A stretch of 64,000 nucleotides of DNA from CAIVPM01 sp964615145 (lineage in GTDB: Bacteria; Bacteroidota; Bacteroidia; Chitinophagales; Chitinophagaceae), in assembly GCA_964615145.1 (NCBI GenBank), contig CAZTOP010000006.1:1-64000 (forward strand), in the 5' to 3' direction. Below the pieces are notes generated by a model. It did not search any database and was not told the DNA's origin. It saw nothing but the letters and a program-made list of their open reading frames with translations. Shown here piece after piece: positions 18,343 to 28,600 of this stretch (positions are counted from its first letter, which is position 1; the number at the start of each line of letters is the position of its first letter). A program made the translations under genes and the position numbers.

Positions 18343-19998
18343 ATGAATTTTAGAAATTACTCTGTACCCTACGAAGTAAGCTCGCAGTATTCAAAAAAAG
18401 CTGCTTATTTTTCAATGGAATTTGCAATTCATCAGCCATTAAAAATTTATAGTGGCGGACTAGGTTTTCTGTCAGGTTCACATTTACGTAGTGCTTACGA
18501 GCTTAAGCAAAATATGATTGGAATTGGTATTTTGTGGAAATATGGTTACTACGATCAAACAAGAAATCAAGACCAAACCTTGCAGCCTGCTTGGATGGAA
18601 AAAACACCAACTTTTTTAGAGGAAACAGGAATTAAATTTCAAATTACCATTCACGATGCTCCAGTTTGGGTAAAAGCTATGTACTTAAACCCAGAGACTT
18701 TTAACTCAGCTCCATTATTTCTATTATCAACAGATTTACCCGAGAATGATCATATTTCTCAAACTATAACACATCGTTTATATGATGCAAACGTTTCTAC
18801 TAAAGTAGCTCAGTTTATTTTATTAGGTGTAGGCGGTGCTAAACTCATTGAAGAACTTGGTTTTAATCCGGATGTATATCATTTAAACGAAGCACACGGA
18901 ATTTCATCAGCATTTTGGTTACTTCAAAATAAATACAAAAGTGTTAGTGAACTAAAAGAACACTTGGTATTTACAACACATACCCCAGAGGAAGCAGGAA
19001 ACGAAAAACACGATATTTATTTATGTCACAAAATGTCATATTTCTGTGGATTAAGTTTAGATGAGGTTAGAAGGTTAACCGGAATTACCGACGATCAATT
19101 TAATCATTCACTAACTGCATTAAGATTTGCAAGAAAGTCTAATGGTGTTTCAAAGTTGCACGGAGTAGTAAGTAGAGAAATGTGGGGCAAGTATGATGGT
19201 ATTTGTCCAATTACATCAATTACAAATGCTCAAAACTATACTTATTGGGCCGATGAACCACTTTATAGACATTTAGATGCCGAAAATGACTGGGGAATAG
19301 AAGATAGAAAATGGTACTTAAAAAGAAGAGCTTTTGAAACTGTTGCAGATCAAACTGGAAAATTGTTTGACCCAAAAGTACTAACCATAGTTTGGGCTAG
19401 ACGGTTTGCAGGTTACAAACGTGCAGACATGCTAACTTATGATATGGAACGTTTTGAAAAGATGCTCAATAATACAAAATATCCTGTACAAATAATTTGG
19501 GCTGGCAAGCCATATCCAGTGGATTACCCTGCAATTACTCAGTTTAATAATTTGGTACAATTGAGTAAAAAATACAAAAATGTTGCTGTTCTGGTTGGTT
19601 ACGAATTATTACTTAGCCGTAGATTAAAACAGGGTGCAGATGTTTGGTTAAATAATCCTAGAGTTCCTAGAGAAGCCAGTGGTACCAGTGGAATGACAGC
19701 TGCAATGAATGGAGCAGTAAACTTAAGTACTGATGACGGTTGGATACCTGAATTTGCAAAGCCAGGAATTAACAGCTTTGTAGTTCCAAAAGCCGATTAT
19801 GCAAACATGCACACTCACGAACAGGATGAATACGATTTGAATAAAACTTATGAAATTCTTGAAAATGAAATTATACCTACCTATTACGAAAACTATCCTA
19901 AATGGTTAAGCATAGTAAAAGAAGGTATGAAAGATGTGAGAACTGAATTTGATAGTAATAGAATGGCTCACGAATACTATGACATTATGTATAAATAA
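18343..19998 (+). CDS. Alpha-glucan phosphorylase family protein (GT35-like), atypical
   Basis: The 551-residue protein belongs to the short, divergent alpha-glucan phosphorylase group, which lacks much of the N-terminal part of the long enzymes. Supporting segments are AAYFSMEFAIHQPLKIYSGGLGFLSGSHL at the start, VYHLNEAHG, FTTHTPEEAGNEKHD, WARRFAGYKRADML, and REASGTSGMTAAMNG near the end. Family members use pyridoxal phosphate to release glucose-1-phosphate from glycogen or maltodextrin. The cofactor is held by a lysine in GTSxMK, but here that position is threonine (T452, codon ACA). The enzyme may therefore not work as a normal phosphorylase. It is a single gene closed by a terminator. Confidence 0.85.
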   Translation: MNFRNYSVPYEVSSQYSKKAAYFSMEFAIHQPLKIYSGGLGFLSGSHLRSAYELKQNMIGIGILWKYGYYDQTRNQDQTLQPAWMEKTPTFLEETGIKFQITIHDAPVWVKAMYLNPETFNSAPLFLLSTDLPENDHISQTITHRLYDANVSTKVAQFILLGVGGAKLIEELGFNPDVYHLNEAHGISSAFWLLQNKYKSVSELKEHLVFTTHTPEEAGNEKHDIYLCHKMSYFCGLSLDEVRRLTGITDDQFNHSLTALRFARKSNGVSKLHGVVSREMWGKYDGICPITSITNAQNYTYWADEPLYRHLDAENDWGIEDRKWYLKRRAFETVADQTGKLFDPKVLTIVWARRFAGYKRADMLTYDMERFEKMLNNTKYPVQIIWAGKPYPVDYPAITQFNNLVQLSKKYKNVAVLVGYELLLSRRLKQGADVWLNNPRVPREASGTSGMTAAMNGAVNLSTDDGWIPEFAKPGINSFVVPKADYANMHTHEQDEYDLNKTYEILENEIIPTYYENYPKWLSIVKEGMKDVRTEFDSNRMAHEYYDIMYK

Positions 19999-20013
19999 TT
20001 TAATTCAAAAAAC

Positions 20014-20049
20014 AAAAAAAGCCTTAAGATAAATCTTGAGGCTTTTTTT
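20014..20049 (+). terminator. Terminator of the glucan phosphorylase gene
   Basis: An A tract, the stem GCCTTAAGAT (20021-20030) pairing with ATCTTGAGGC (20033-20042) with one G-U-compatible mismatch, and a run of seven Ts form a standard rho-independent terminator. Confidence 0.85.
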
Positions 20050-20058
20050 GTTACAAAA

Positions 20059-20087
20059 TTGTTATTGAATTTCTAACCCTATTTTTG
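20059..20087 (+). promoter_or_regulatory. Promoter of the GT9-CCA operon
   Basis: TTG (20059-20061) and TATTTTTG (20080-20087) are 18 bases apart, matching the Bacteroidota -33/-7 arrangement. The -7 box ends only 5 bases before the ATG at 20093, predicting a leaderless message. Confidence 0.5.
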
Positions 20088-20092
20088 TCTTA

Positions 20093-21097
20093 ATGCAAAA
20101 AATTTTAATAATACAAACAGCCTTCATTGGTGATGTTGTTTTAGCAACAGGAATATTAGAAAAATTGCACATAACTTACCCATTAGCAGATATTGATTTT
20201 ATGGTTCGTAAAGGGAACGAAACTTTATTTACCAACCACCCATTCGTAAAAAAATTAATCATTTGGGATAAGAAAAACAGAAAAATTGCAAACTTATTTT
20301 CTATACTAAAGCAAATTAGAAATACAAAATATGATACTATTGTAAACGTGCAAAGGTTTGCAGCTACAGGTTTTTTAACAGCTTTTTCTGGGGCAAAAAC
20401 AACTATCGGTTTTAATAAAAATCCCTTTAGTTTTTTATTTACAACAAAAGTTAAACATATAGTTAGTGGCAAAACTATTTCATTGCACGAAATTGAACGA
20501 AACCAAATGCTCATAAGTTCCATAACTAATGGCCATGCTTTAAACCCAAAACTTTATCCATCAAAAAATGATGAAAAAGTTGTGTCAAATTATAAGCTAC
20601 ATCAATACATAACCATTGCACCATCCTCTGTTTGGTTTACCAAACAATTTCCTTTAAATAAATGGATAGAATTTTTGAATATTATACCACAAGAAATAAA
20701 GGTTTTTTTAATTGGTGCTCCAAGTGACAATGAACTTTGCAAAAAAATAATAGATCAAACAACACATAGGAACTCACAAAATTTAGCCGGGCAACTGAGC
20801 TTTTTAGAATCTGCCTCTTTAATGAAAGATGCTATAATGAATTATACCAATGATTCTGCACCAATGCACTTTGCATCTTCTGTAAATGCACCTGTTACTG
20901 CTATTTATTGTTCTACCTTACCATCATTTGGATTTGGACCATTAAGCGATATAAAACATATTGTTGAAGCAAAAGAAAAATTATTGTGCAGACCTTGCGG
21001 TTTACACGGAAAAAAGAATTGCCCGAAAGTTCATTTTAATTGTGCCAATTTCATAAATCCACAACAATTATTAACAACCCTAACTAACCACGATTAA
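20093..21097 (+). CDS. Glycosyltransferase family 9 (heptosyltransferase-like)
   Basis: The 334-residue protein resembles ADP-heptose:LPS heptosyltransferases (WaaF/WaaC type, GT9), which add core sugars to lipopolysaccharide on the cytosolic face of the inner membrane. The opening ILIIQTAFIGDVVLATGILEKL and the following IDFMVRKGNETLFTNHPFV are typical of the N-terminal domain. ITIAPSSVWFTKQFPLNKW, FLIGAPSDNELC and NDSAPMHFASSVNAPVTAIYC form the nucleotide-sugar binding C-terminal domain. CRPCGLHGKKNCP adds a cysteine-rich stretch common in this group. The CCA gene follows after 15 bases, suggesting one transcript. The acceptor sugar is unknown. Confidence 0.9.
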   Translation: MQKILIIQTAFIGDVVLATGILEKLHITYPLADIDFMVRKGNETLFTNHPFVKKLIIWDKKNRKIANLFSILKQIRNTKYDTIVNVQRFAATGFLTAFSGAKTTIGFNKNPFSFLFTTKVKHIVSGKTISLHEIERNQMLISSITNGHALNPKLYPSKNDEKVVSNYKLHQYITIAPSSVWFTKQFPLNKWIEFLNIIPQEIKVFLIGAPSDNELCKKIIDQTTHRNSQNLAGQLSFLESASLMKDAIMNYTNDSAPMHFASSVNAPVTAIYCSTLPSFGFGPLSDIKHIVEAKEKLLCRPCGLHGKKNCPKVHFNCANFINPQQLLTTLTNHD

Positions 21098-21112
21098 AAG
21101 TAGATATTTTTA

Positions 21113-22564
21113 ATGCAGATAGATATAACTTCATTTGACCATTTTATTTTAAAAAAAATCGCAGCAGCAGCACAGGAAATAAATGTTGAAACCTATGCTG
21201 TTGGAGGATTTGTTAGAGATAAAATATTAAAAAGAAATACAAAAGATTTGGATATTGTTTGCATTGGAGATGGCATAAAATTAGCAGAAACCGTTGCAAA
21301 CAAATTTAACCCCAAACCAACGGTTTCATTTTTTAAAACCTATGGTACTGCACAAATAAAAATCAAAGGTGAAAAAATAAATTCTGACAGCGAAGAATCT
21401 TTTTTTGAAATAGAATTTGTAGGTGCTAGAAAAGAAAGTTATAGAAGTGATAGTAGAAACCCTCAAGTTGAGCCAGGAACTTTAGCAGATGACCAAAACA
21501 GAAGAGATTTTACTATTAATTCATTGGCAATTAGCTTAAATAAAGAAACTTATGGCAATCTTGTTGATCCATTTAATGGCATAAATGATATCGAATTAAA
21601 ACTGATTCAAACACCACTTGAACCTGATATTACTTTTAGCGACGATCCATTAAGAATGATGAGAGCTATTCGATTTGCAAGTCAGCTTCAGTTCGATATC
21701 AAAGAAGAAACTTTTGAAGCCATCAAAAGAAATGCAGGTAGAATAAAAATAATTTCTCAAGAAAGAATTACTGAAGAACTTAATAAGATTATGATGAGTC
21801 CCAAACCATCGATTGGTTGGGATTTGTTAAGTAAGAGTGGGTTATTGCAAATAATATTTCCACAAATGATGGCTTTGCATGGAGCTGAACATATTGATGG
21901 CTTAGGGCATAAAGATAATTTTTATCATACTTTACAAGTGTTGGATAATATTTGTGAAAACACAAATAATTTATGGCTTAGATGGGCAGCCTTGTTACAT
22001 GATATTGGAAAGCCTGCTACAAAAAGATTTGAAAAAGGTCACGGATTTACTTTTCACGGCCACGAAGTAGTTGGAGGAAAAATGACTCCAAAAATATTTT
22101 CAAAGCTAAAGTTACCCTTAAATGAAAAGATGAGATATGTACAAAAATTAGTAGAGTTACATTTAAGACCTATCTCGTTGACAAAAGAAAATATCACAGA
22201 TAGTGCAATAAGAAGATTATTATTTGATGCAGGGGAAGATATAGACGATTTAATGACACTTTGTAAGGCTGATATAACTAGTAAAAATAAATTTAAAGTA
22301 AAGCGTTTTTTACAAAATTTTGATTTAGTTAAAGAAAGAATGCAAATTGTAGAAGCCTTAGATAATATTAGAAATTGGCAGCCTCCTATTTCTGGAGAAT
22401 TGATAATGTCAACATTTGGCTTGACACCTGAAAAGAGAGTTGGTATCATAAAAGATGCTATCAGGGAAGCTATTTTAGATGGTTTAATCCACAATGACTA
22501 TGATAGTGCCTATGAATTTATGATAACAAAAGCCAAAGAATTGTCTTTATACCCACTGAAATAA
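21113..22564 (+). CDS. cca: CCA tRNA nucleotidyltransferase/poly(A) polymerase family, HD type
   Basis: This family adds or repairs the CCA end of tRNAs, or in some members adds poly(A). The 483-residue protein begins with the nucleotidyltransferase head, YAVGGFVRDKILKRNTKDLDIV, with the DLD metal ligands, and continues to RRDFTINSLAISL. The RNA-binding neck (DPLRMMRAIRFASQLQF) follows. An HD phosphohydrolase domain begins near residue 290, with LLHDIGKPATKRF and HGFTFHGHEVVGG. This order is that of bacterial class II enzymes with an HD domain. It lies 15 bases after the GT9 gene and ends at a terminator shared with the convergent T9SS gene. Confidence 0.92.
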   Translation: MQIDITSFDHFILKKIAAAAQEINVETYAVGGFVRDKILKRNTKDLDIVCIGDGIKLAETVANKFNPKPTVSFFKTYGTAQIKIKGEKINSDSEESFFEIEFVGARKESYRSDSRNPQVEPGTLADDQNRRDFTINSLAISLNKETYGNLVDPFNGINDIELKLIQTPLEPDITFSDDPLRMMRAIRFASQLQFDIKEETFEAIKRNAGRIKIISQERITEELNKIMMSPKPSIGWDLLSKSGLLQIIFPQMMALHGAEHIDGLGHKDNFYHTLQVLDNICENTNNLWLRWAALLHDIGKPATKRFEKGHGFTFHGHEVVGGKMTPKIFSKLKLPLNEKMRYVQKLVELHLRPISLTKENITDSAIRRLLFDAGEDIDDLMTLCKADITSKNKFKVKRFLQNFDLVKERMQIVEALDNIRNWQPPISGELIMSTFGLTPEKRVGIIKDAIREAILDGLIHNDYDSAYEFMITKAKELSLYPLK

Positions 22565-22634
22565 CAATGGTAATATTATCTTAACAGATAAATATGAAAT
22601 TGGTAATTGTTCTAACAATAAATAATATTCAAAT

Positions 22635-22673
22635 AAAAAAACCCTGAAGCTATTGAATGCTTCAAGGGTTTTT
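22635..22673. terminator. Bidirectional terminator between cca and the 2312-residue gene
   Basis: AAAAAACCCTGAAGC pairs with GCTTCAAGGGTTTTT around an 8-base loop with a one-base bulge. A and T tracts flank both sides, so it can stop transcription from both converging genes. Confidence 0.8.
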
Positions 22674-22690
22674 CTATTCATGATACTTAA

Positions 22691-25600
22691 TTATTCAACC
22701 ACTAATTTCTTAGTAGTTTTTCCTTCGTTTGTGATAGTGCTAACAAAATACAATCCTTTGCTCAAATTTGCAATATTGATGGTATTTGTACCCATACTTA
22801 AATTCTGCGTCCTGATTGTTTTACCATATAAGTCAGTAATAACAATGTTTCCATTACCAACTAAAGTTTCTACATTAATGTTAAGGAATGATTTTGCTGG
22901 ATTAGGGTACATTGTCCATTGACTATTAACCATTGAAGATTGGCTATCACCAACAACCCCTCTGGCAGCACAAGAATAACCACTACCACCAATTGTTCTG
23001 CTACTAAAGCATCCGGCTGGTGTTGTGTAAGTATATTTAATAGAACCTGCACCAACAGCATTAATTGTAACTATTCCACCATTGGTAATACTTGCTACCC
23101 CTGTTGATGTCCAAGCTCCTCCAGAAGGAGTACCTACAACTGTAAATACTCTTCCAACACAAAAACTTCCAGATGGGGCTCCACTTTGAGGATTTGTTGT
23201 TCCTGATGCATAATTAATTGTTGGAATATTTGGAATTGCATTAACAGTTACCGGGTAACTAACATAAGCACTACAGCTATATACATTGGTAGTTGTATAT
23301 CTTACCTCGCCTGCACCAGCATTAACACCAGTAAATACACCTGATAAATTAATGGTTCCTCTGTTATTCACACTACTCCAAACACCACCTGTGCTTGATG
23401 TAGCTAAAGATGTTGTATTTCCAACACAAATACTATTTACACCACTTATTGGGTTTGGAGTTGCTTCTTGTGCAACTCTAACATCTAAACTTGAACTTGA
23501 AACACAACCATTAACTGAAGTAATACTATAGCTAATTGTAGCTAATCCATTGCTATTTGCTGTAATAATTCCTTTATTATCAACACTTGCAATTCCAGGG
23601 GAATTACTACTCCAAACCCCATTTTGAGTTGAGCAATAATATCGAAGTATACTTCCGATATTACACATAGTAGTAGAGGTTATTGTAGTTCCAGCACTGT
23701 TTTTAATTGGTTGTATAGATGGACTTGGAATAACTGTAAGTTGTATACTATTGCTGAATGCTGTAGCAGTAGTTTGACATATGTTATTAGCCGTTAAAAC
23801 GCAAGAAATAATATCTCCATCGTTTAAAGTTCCAGCTAAAAATGTTACAGATGAACCAACAGCAACATTGGCATTATTACGTTTCCATTGATACACGGGT
23901 GCAGTACCACCATTTGTTGCATTTGCAGAAAAATTAACATTACTACCGCTACAAACTGTATTTGACGCAGTTGATATAGAAATGCTTGGAGTAACGGTAC
24001 CCCCAACTATTAAAGTTAATCCATTGCTAGTTGTTGTAGCAGCTGTTTGGCAAACATTATTTGATGTTAAAACACAAGTTATAACGTCTCCATTTGTAAC
24101 ATCTGTATCAAAAAGTGTTAAAGTGTTGCTATTGGTACCAATATTGTTGCTGTTGCGTTTCCATTGATAACTTGGAGAACTACCCCCATTAGTAATATTA
24201 GCTGTAAAAGTAGCAGAACTTCCTGTACAGAAAGTTGTTGATGTACTGTTAATAGAAATTGTTGGTGTGACTGTTATACAATCATTAGCTAAAATTACGT
24301 CACCGAATGATGTTAAATTATTCACACTATCCGTGTATGTAGCTATGGAAATTGGAGTACTCTTGGTCCAACTAGATAAATATTTTGCCATTACAACACT
24401 AGATGAGGTAGCTCCTCCAACAATATCACTAGCTACAAAATTGAAGTTAGCTTTATAATTTGTGAACGTAAGAGTATTTACACTACTTAACGACCAATAG
24501 CGATTAATATAAGCAGAAGTGCTAACTGGTGCAGTAGCAATATTTGACTGAGATGAAATAGCACCTACAGTTTTTAGAGATAAATCACCGGCAGTCGATA
24601 CACTGCTAAATACTAATGACACTGGAGTATAGTTTGTGGCATCTCCAATTTCAAATGTTCTAGCAACATTTGAACCAGTAGATACATTTTTACGAAGATT
24701 ACCGTTTACCCATCCTGTACCTTTAACTACTGTTGCACCTGCAAGTAATATTAAATTATTTGAACCAGTTGATACAACTCCACTTGTTAAATTTAATGTA
24801 GTAACTACCTTAATATCTCCACTCAAAGACAAGCCACTAGGACGATTGATTGTGAGAATTCTTATTGAATCATTTCTGAAAATATTCGAAGGCAATGATG
24901 ATAACCCAGTAATATTAACAGTAGAACCTGTTGTAACTCCAATAATATTTCCTGATGTTCTGGATATAGTTCCATTAAGAATTAAAGTACCACCTTGTAA
25001 ATTTAGTGATCCACTTGACATCTCTAAATTACAGCCGTTGTTAACTGTAAATGAAGTTCCAGCTAAACCAGCTATTCCGGTAGTCCCAGTTCCTGCATAC
25101 GCAACACCAGCAGTATTACTAACAACAAAGTTTTGATCGTTACCTGTATTAATATTAGTGCTATTAATACTCCAAGTACCATTGTTAGTAATTGTTTGTA
25201 AAGTTGTACCACTGAAATATAAAGTAGAGGTTGAACCAGGGTTAAATTTAAGTGTTGCACCATTTGCAATATTCACATTGCCTTTAAGATGATTATTGGC
25301 ACCAGTTTCAGCAATAGTTAATGTGTAACCAGATGTTGGCATTGAATAATTATACATTGTAAATCCTGCTGAACCAGCACTAGGACTCCAGTTTGCTTCA
25401 ACAATTACGTTTCCAAATGATCTTCCACTTAAAGTTTGAGCTGTTGAATTTGAAGTGTTAGCATACCAGAAAGTACTTCCGCTTGAAAAACTTACAACGC
25501 TAGCTCCTGCTCCTCCAAATACGTCAGATGCTTTTGTATGTTTATATGTTGCTCCACTTGCAAATGTTACTAAATTAGTTCCGGATGAACCAAAGGGGTT

Positions 25601-28600
25601 TGTAGAACTAGAACTCAAATTTGTTTCAAAATAAGCACCATTATTCACCGTTACAAATGACCCAGAAGCATTTGGTATTAATGTTGAATTACCTGAACCG
25701 TTTCCTAAATAAAAACTACCTGAGATGTTAGCAGATGAATTTGATGCCAAGTTAATAGCAGTTGCACTTCCACTTATGTATAATTTAGATCCTGAAGGCA
25801 CGCTAATAACTGTGGTATTTGTAGAATAAGCACTATTACCAATGTTCATTGTTCTTGTGCCACCAGCTACTATGTTAACTTTAGCATTATTTAGTAAAAT
25901 TAATTTGCCTAAAGTTGTAGTACTACTAATTGGAGCAATCGTTACAGAATCGGTATACCCTCCACCTAAATTACTTCCATCAAAAACAAAAACATCAGTA
26001 TTTGATGGAGTAAATGCTGCTAAAGGAGTTCCATTTAAACTGGTAGCCCACATATTGGCAGTTGCAAAAGTGTTTGATGAGCTGCCGGCACCGCCTACAT
26101 AATAGTAAGTTGGAGTTGTAGTTGTGCCATTTGTGGTAGCAGCAGTAGTTGTTAAATAATTTTCTGTACCATTATTTCCGTTAAAAGAAAAAACGGCAAC
26201 ATAATATGTAGTTCCTGTAGTTAAACCAGTTACTGTTACAGAGCTTCCTGTTCCAGTATAAACAACATAGTTACCTGTTCCTATTTGAGAACCACTACCA
26301 AAAACAGCACCACCATCGGTATAAGAAATTCCATCAACAGGAGAGCCATTTACTACAGTAGCTTGTTTTATGAGTACTATACTATTTGTACCATCGCCAG
26401 GTGTCCAATTAATACTCATTGTGGTATTTGCTGGTGTAACTGAAACTGCAGAAACTTGAACAGTTGGTTCAACTGCTGGAACTATAACTCCAGGAATTAA
26501 TCCAAAATCTCCAAATATTGTGAAAGCTGTTGCTCCTGACGTTAAAGTATAAGGGTCTGTTCCTGACGCAGCACCTGCAGGGCTTGAAACGTCCACAGAT
26601 GAAGTACCTGTATTATAGTGTGCAACAGAGGCAGATGTTCTTACGAAATGTGTTCCTTCGCCAGTACCATTCCATTGTAATCCTATAATTGAAGAAGGTG
26701 TACCAGAAGCAGGTTGAATATTCCAAGTTCTTTGAACTGTACTATCTGAAGTTGTTCCTGCAAATGCAGTAGTGTTTACTCTAACAGTATAATCAACTGC
26801 AGTACTTGAATTGGTTACTGTTACAGGATTGTAAGATGTAGTATTGGGTCCAACAGGGAAAGTTACAGCAGTTGTTCTTCCTGAAGTACCAATTGATTGA
26901 ATTGTTAAGCCTCCTGTAGTTGATGTTGTTCCACCAGCATCACAAACTGCAATATAACTAGTAGCCAAAGCACCAAAACTAGGACCGCTGATTGTAGAAG
27001 TAGTACCTGTCATTACAACTGAAAAACCATTTGTTCTTAATTTACCACTTGTTAATGTAAGTGTTGAACCTACAAACAAATTTGTTAACAATCTGGCACC
27101 ATTAGTATTGTTTAGTGTAACGTTAGTGTTACTTGTGATTCCTATTGTAGAAATATCTTGACTTGCACCGGTTCCAGTAAATGCGATTGTTCCAGATGCT
27201 GCAGACGTTGAACTTCTACCTAAAACTCCAGCAGTATGATTTAAATTTCCTAAAACATTAATCGTACCAGTTCCACCTGTACTAGAGGTGTTGCTTGTAT
27301 ATAAAGTATCATTACTACCTGCAATATTGATATTTCCATTAACTGTCAAAGCACAAGCCCCGGTGGAACCATTTGCAGATACATCAAATCGGGCAGCACC
27401 ACTCATATTTAAATTTCCTGAAACAACTAGAGAACGAGGGCTTCCTCCTGAAGCTTGCGTTATAATCACACCTCCTGTTCCTATAATATTCATATTTCCA
27501 GTAATATTTATTGGAGTAGTGTTTAGGATATTAACAGTACCTGTTGAGGTTTGCAAATCATAAGTCACATTACCACTAAATGTTGAAGATGGTAAACGAG
27601 GACAGCCCAAAGTAGCTAAATACAACGTTGAGCCAGCAGCACCAATACCAGTTGTAAAGTTCACGTTTGTAAATGCCAATGCATTATTAGGAACTGTACC
27701 ACTCATTTTAAATGTACCGCCTGCTGCCACTGTTATACTTCCTGAACCAGCATTAAAAGTTACACTGTTTTGTTGAATTTCAAATGTTCCATTAACGGTT
27801 AGTGTTGTTGAGGCAACTGATGTCATTGAGGCAGTACTTCCTAAGGTGAAAGCACTTCCATTAACAACAGTAAAACTATTGTTCATAGTTAAGACGCCTG
27901 CAACTGAAATATTACCATTTGTTTGTTTTCCATTTACGCCACCAGCTATTGTTAAGTTATTATAACTGAATGCTGGAATTATCTGGGAGTTAGATGTACC
28001 GTTTAGCACAATTGTACCACTAGATGCTGTTGCTGCTCCAGGTGTAAATACACCAGAAATATTTGTAGTACCAGAAAATGTAGTACCTGTTCCACTTATT
28101 GTCAAATTACTGTAAGAAGTTGGAGTTACACTTTGCGAGGTACCAGCATAATCAACAGTGCTACCACTAAAAAGTGTTTCAAATGTAGGTATGGTTGAAC
28201 TATGAATTCGTAATGTAGCATTGTTTCTAACTCTCAAAATTGTTGCATCAAAAGTTTGAGTTGCATTAAAAGTTAGAGCATTTGTCCCATCTCCAATTGC
28301 TAAAACACTCCCAGCACCTTGAACGCTCCAAGATGTACTCATTGTTGCACCATTATTATAAAGGAAAAATGTTTGTCCTGCATCTGTAAAATTTGATGGT
28401 GCAGAACCAGTACCATCAGTATTAGTTCCCCAATTTGAAACAAAAGTAACATCTGTATTGGGCTTGTTATAAAAAACAGAAGAGCTGACTGTTGTTGTAT
28501 TAGATGCAGGAGAAGCACTTGCACAACCATTACTTGAGTATCCAACTGTTACAGTTTTACTACCCGCAGTTAACCAAGTTAAGGTAACTGTATTGTCCGT

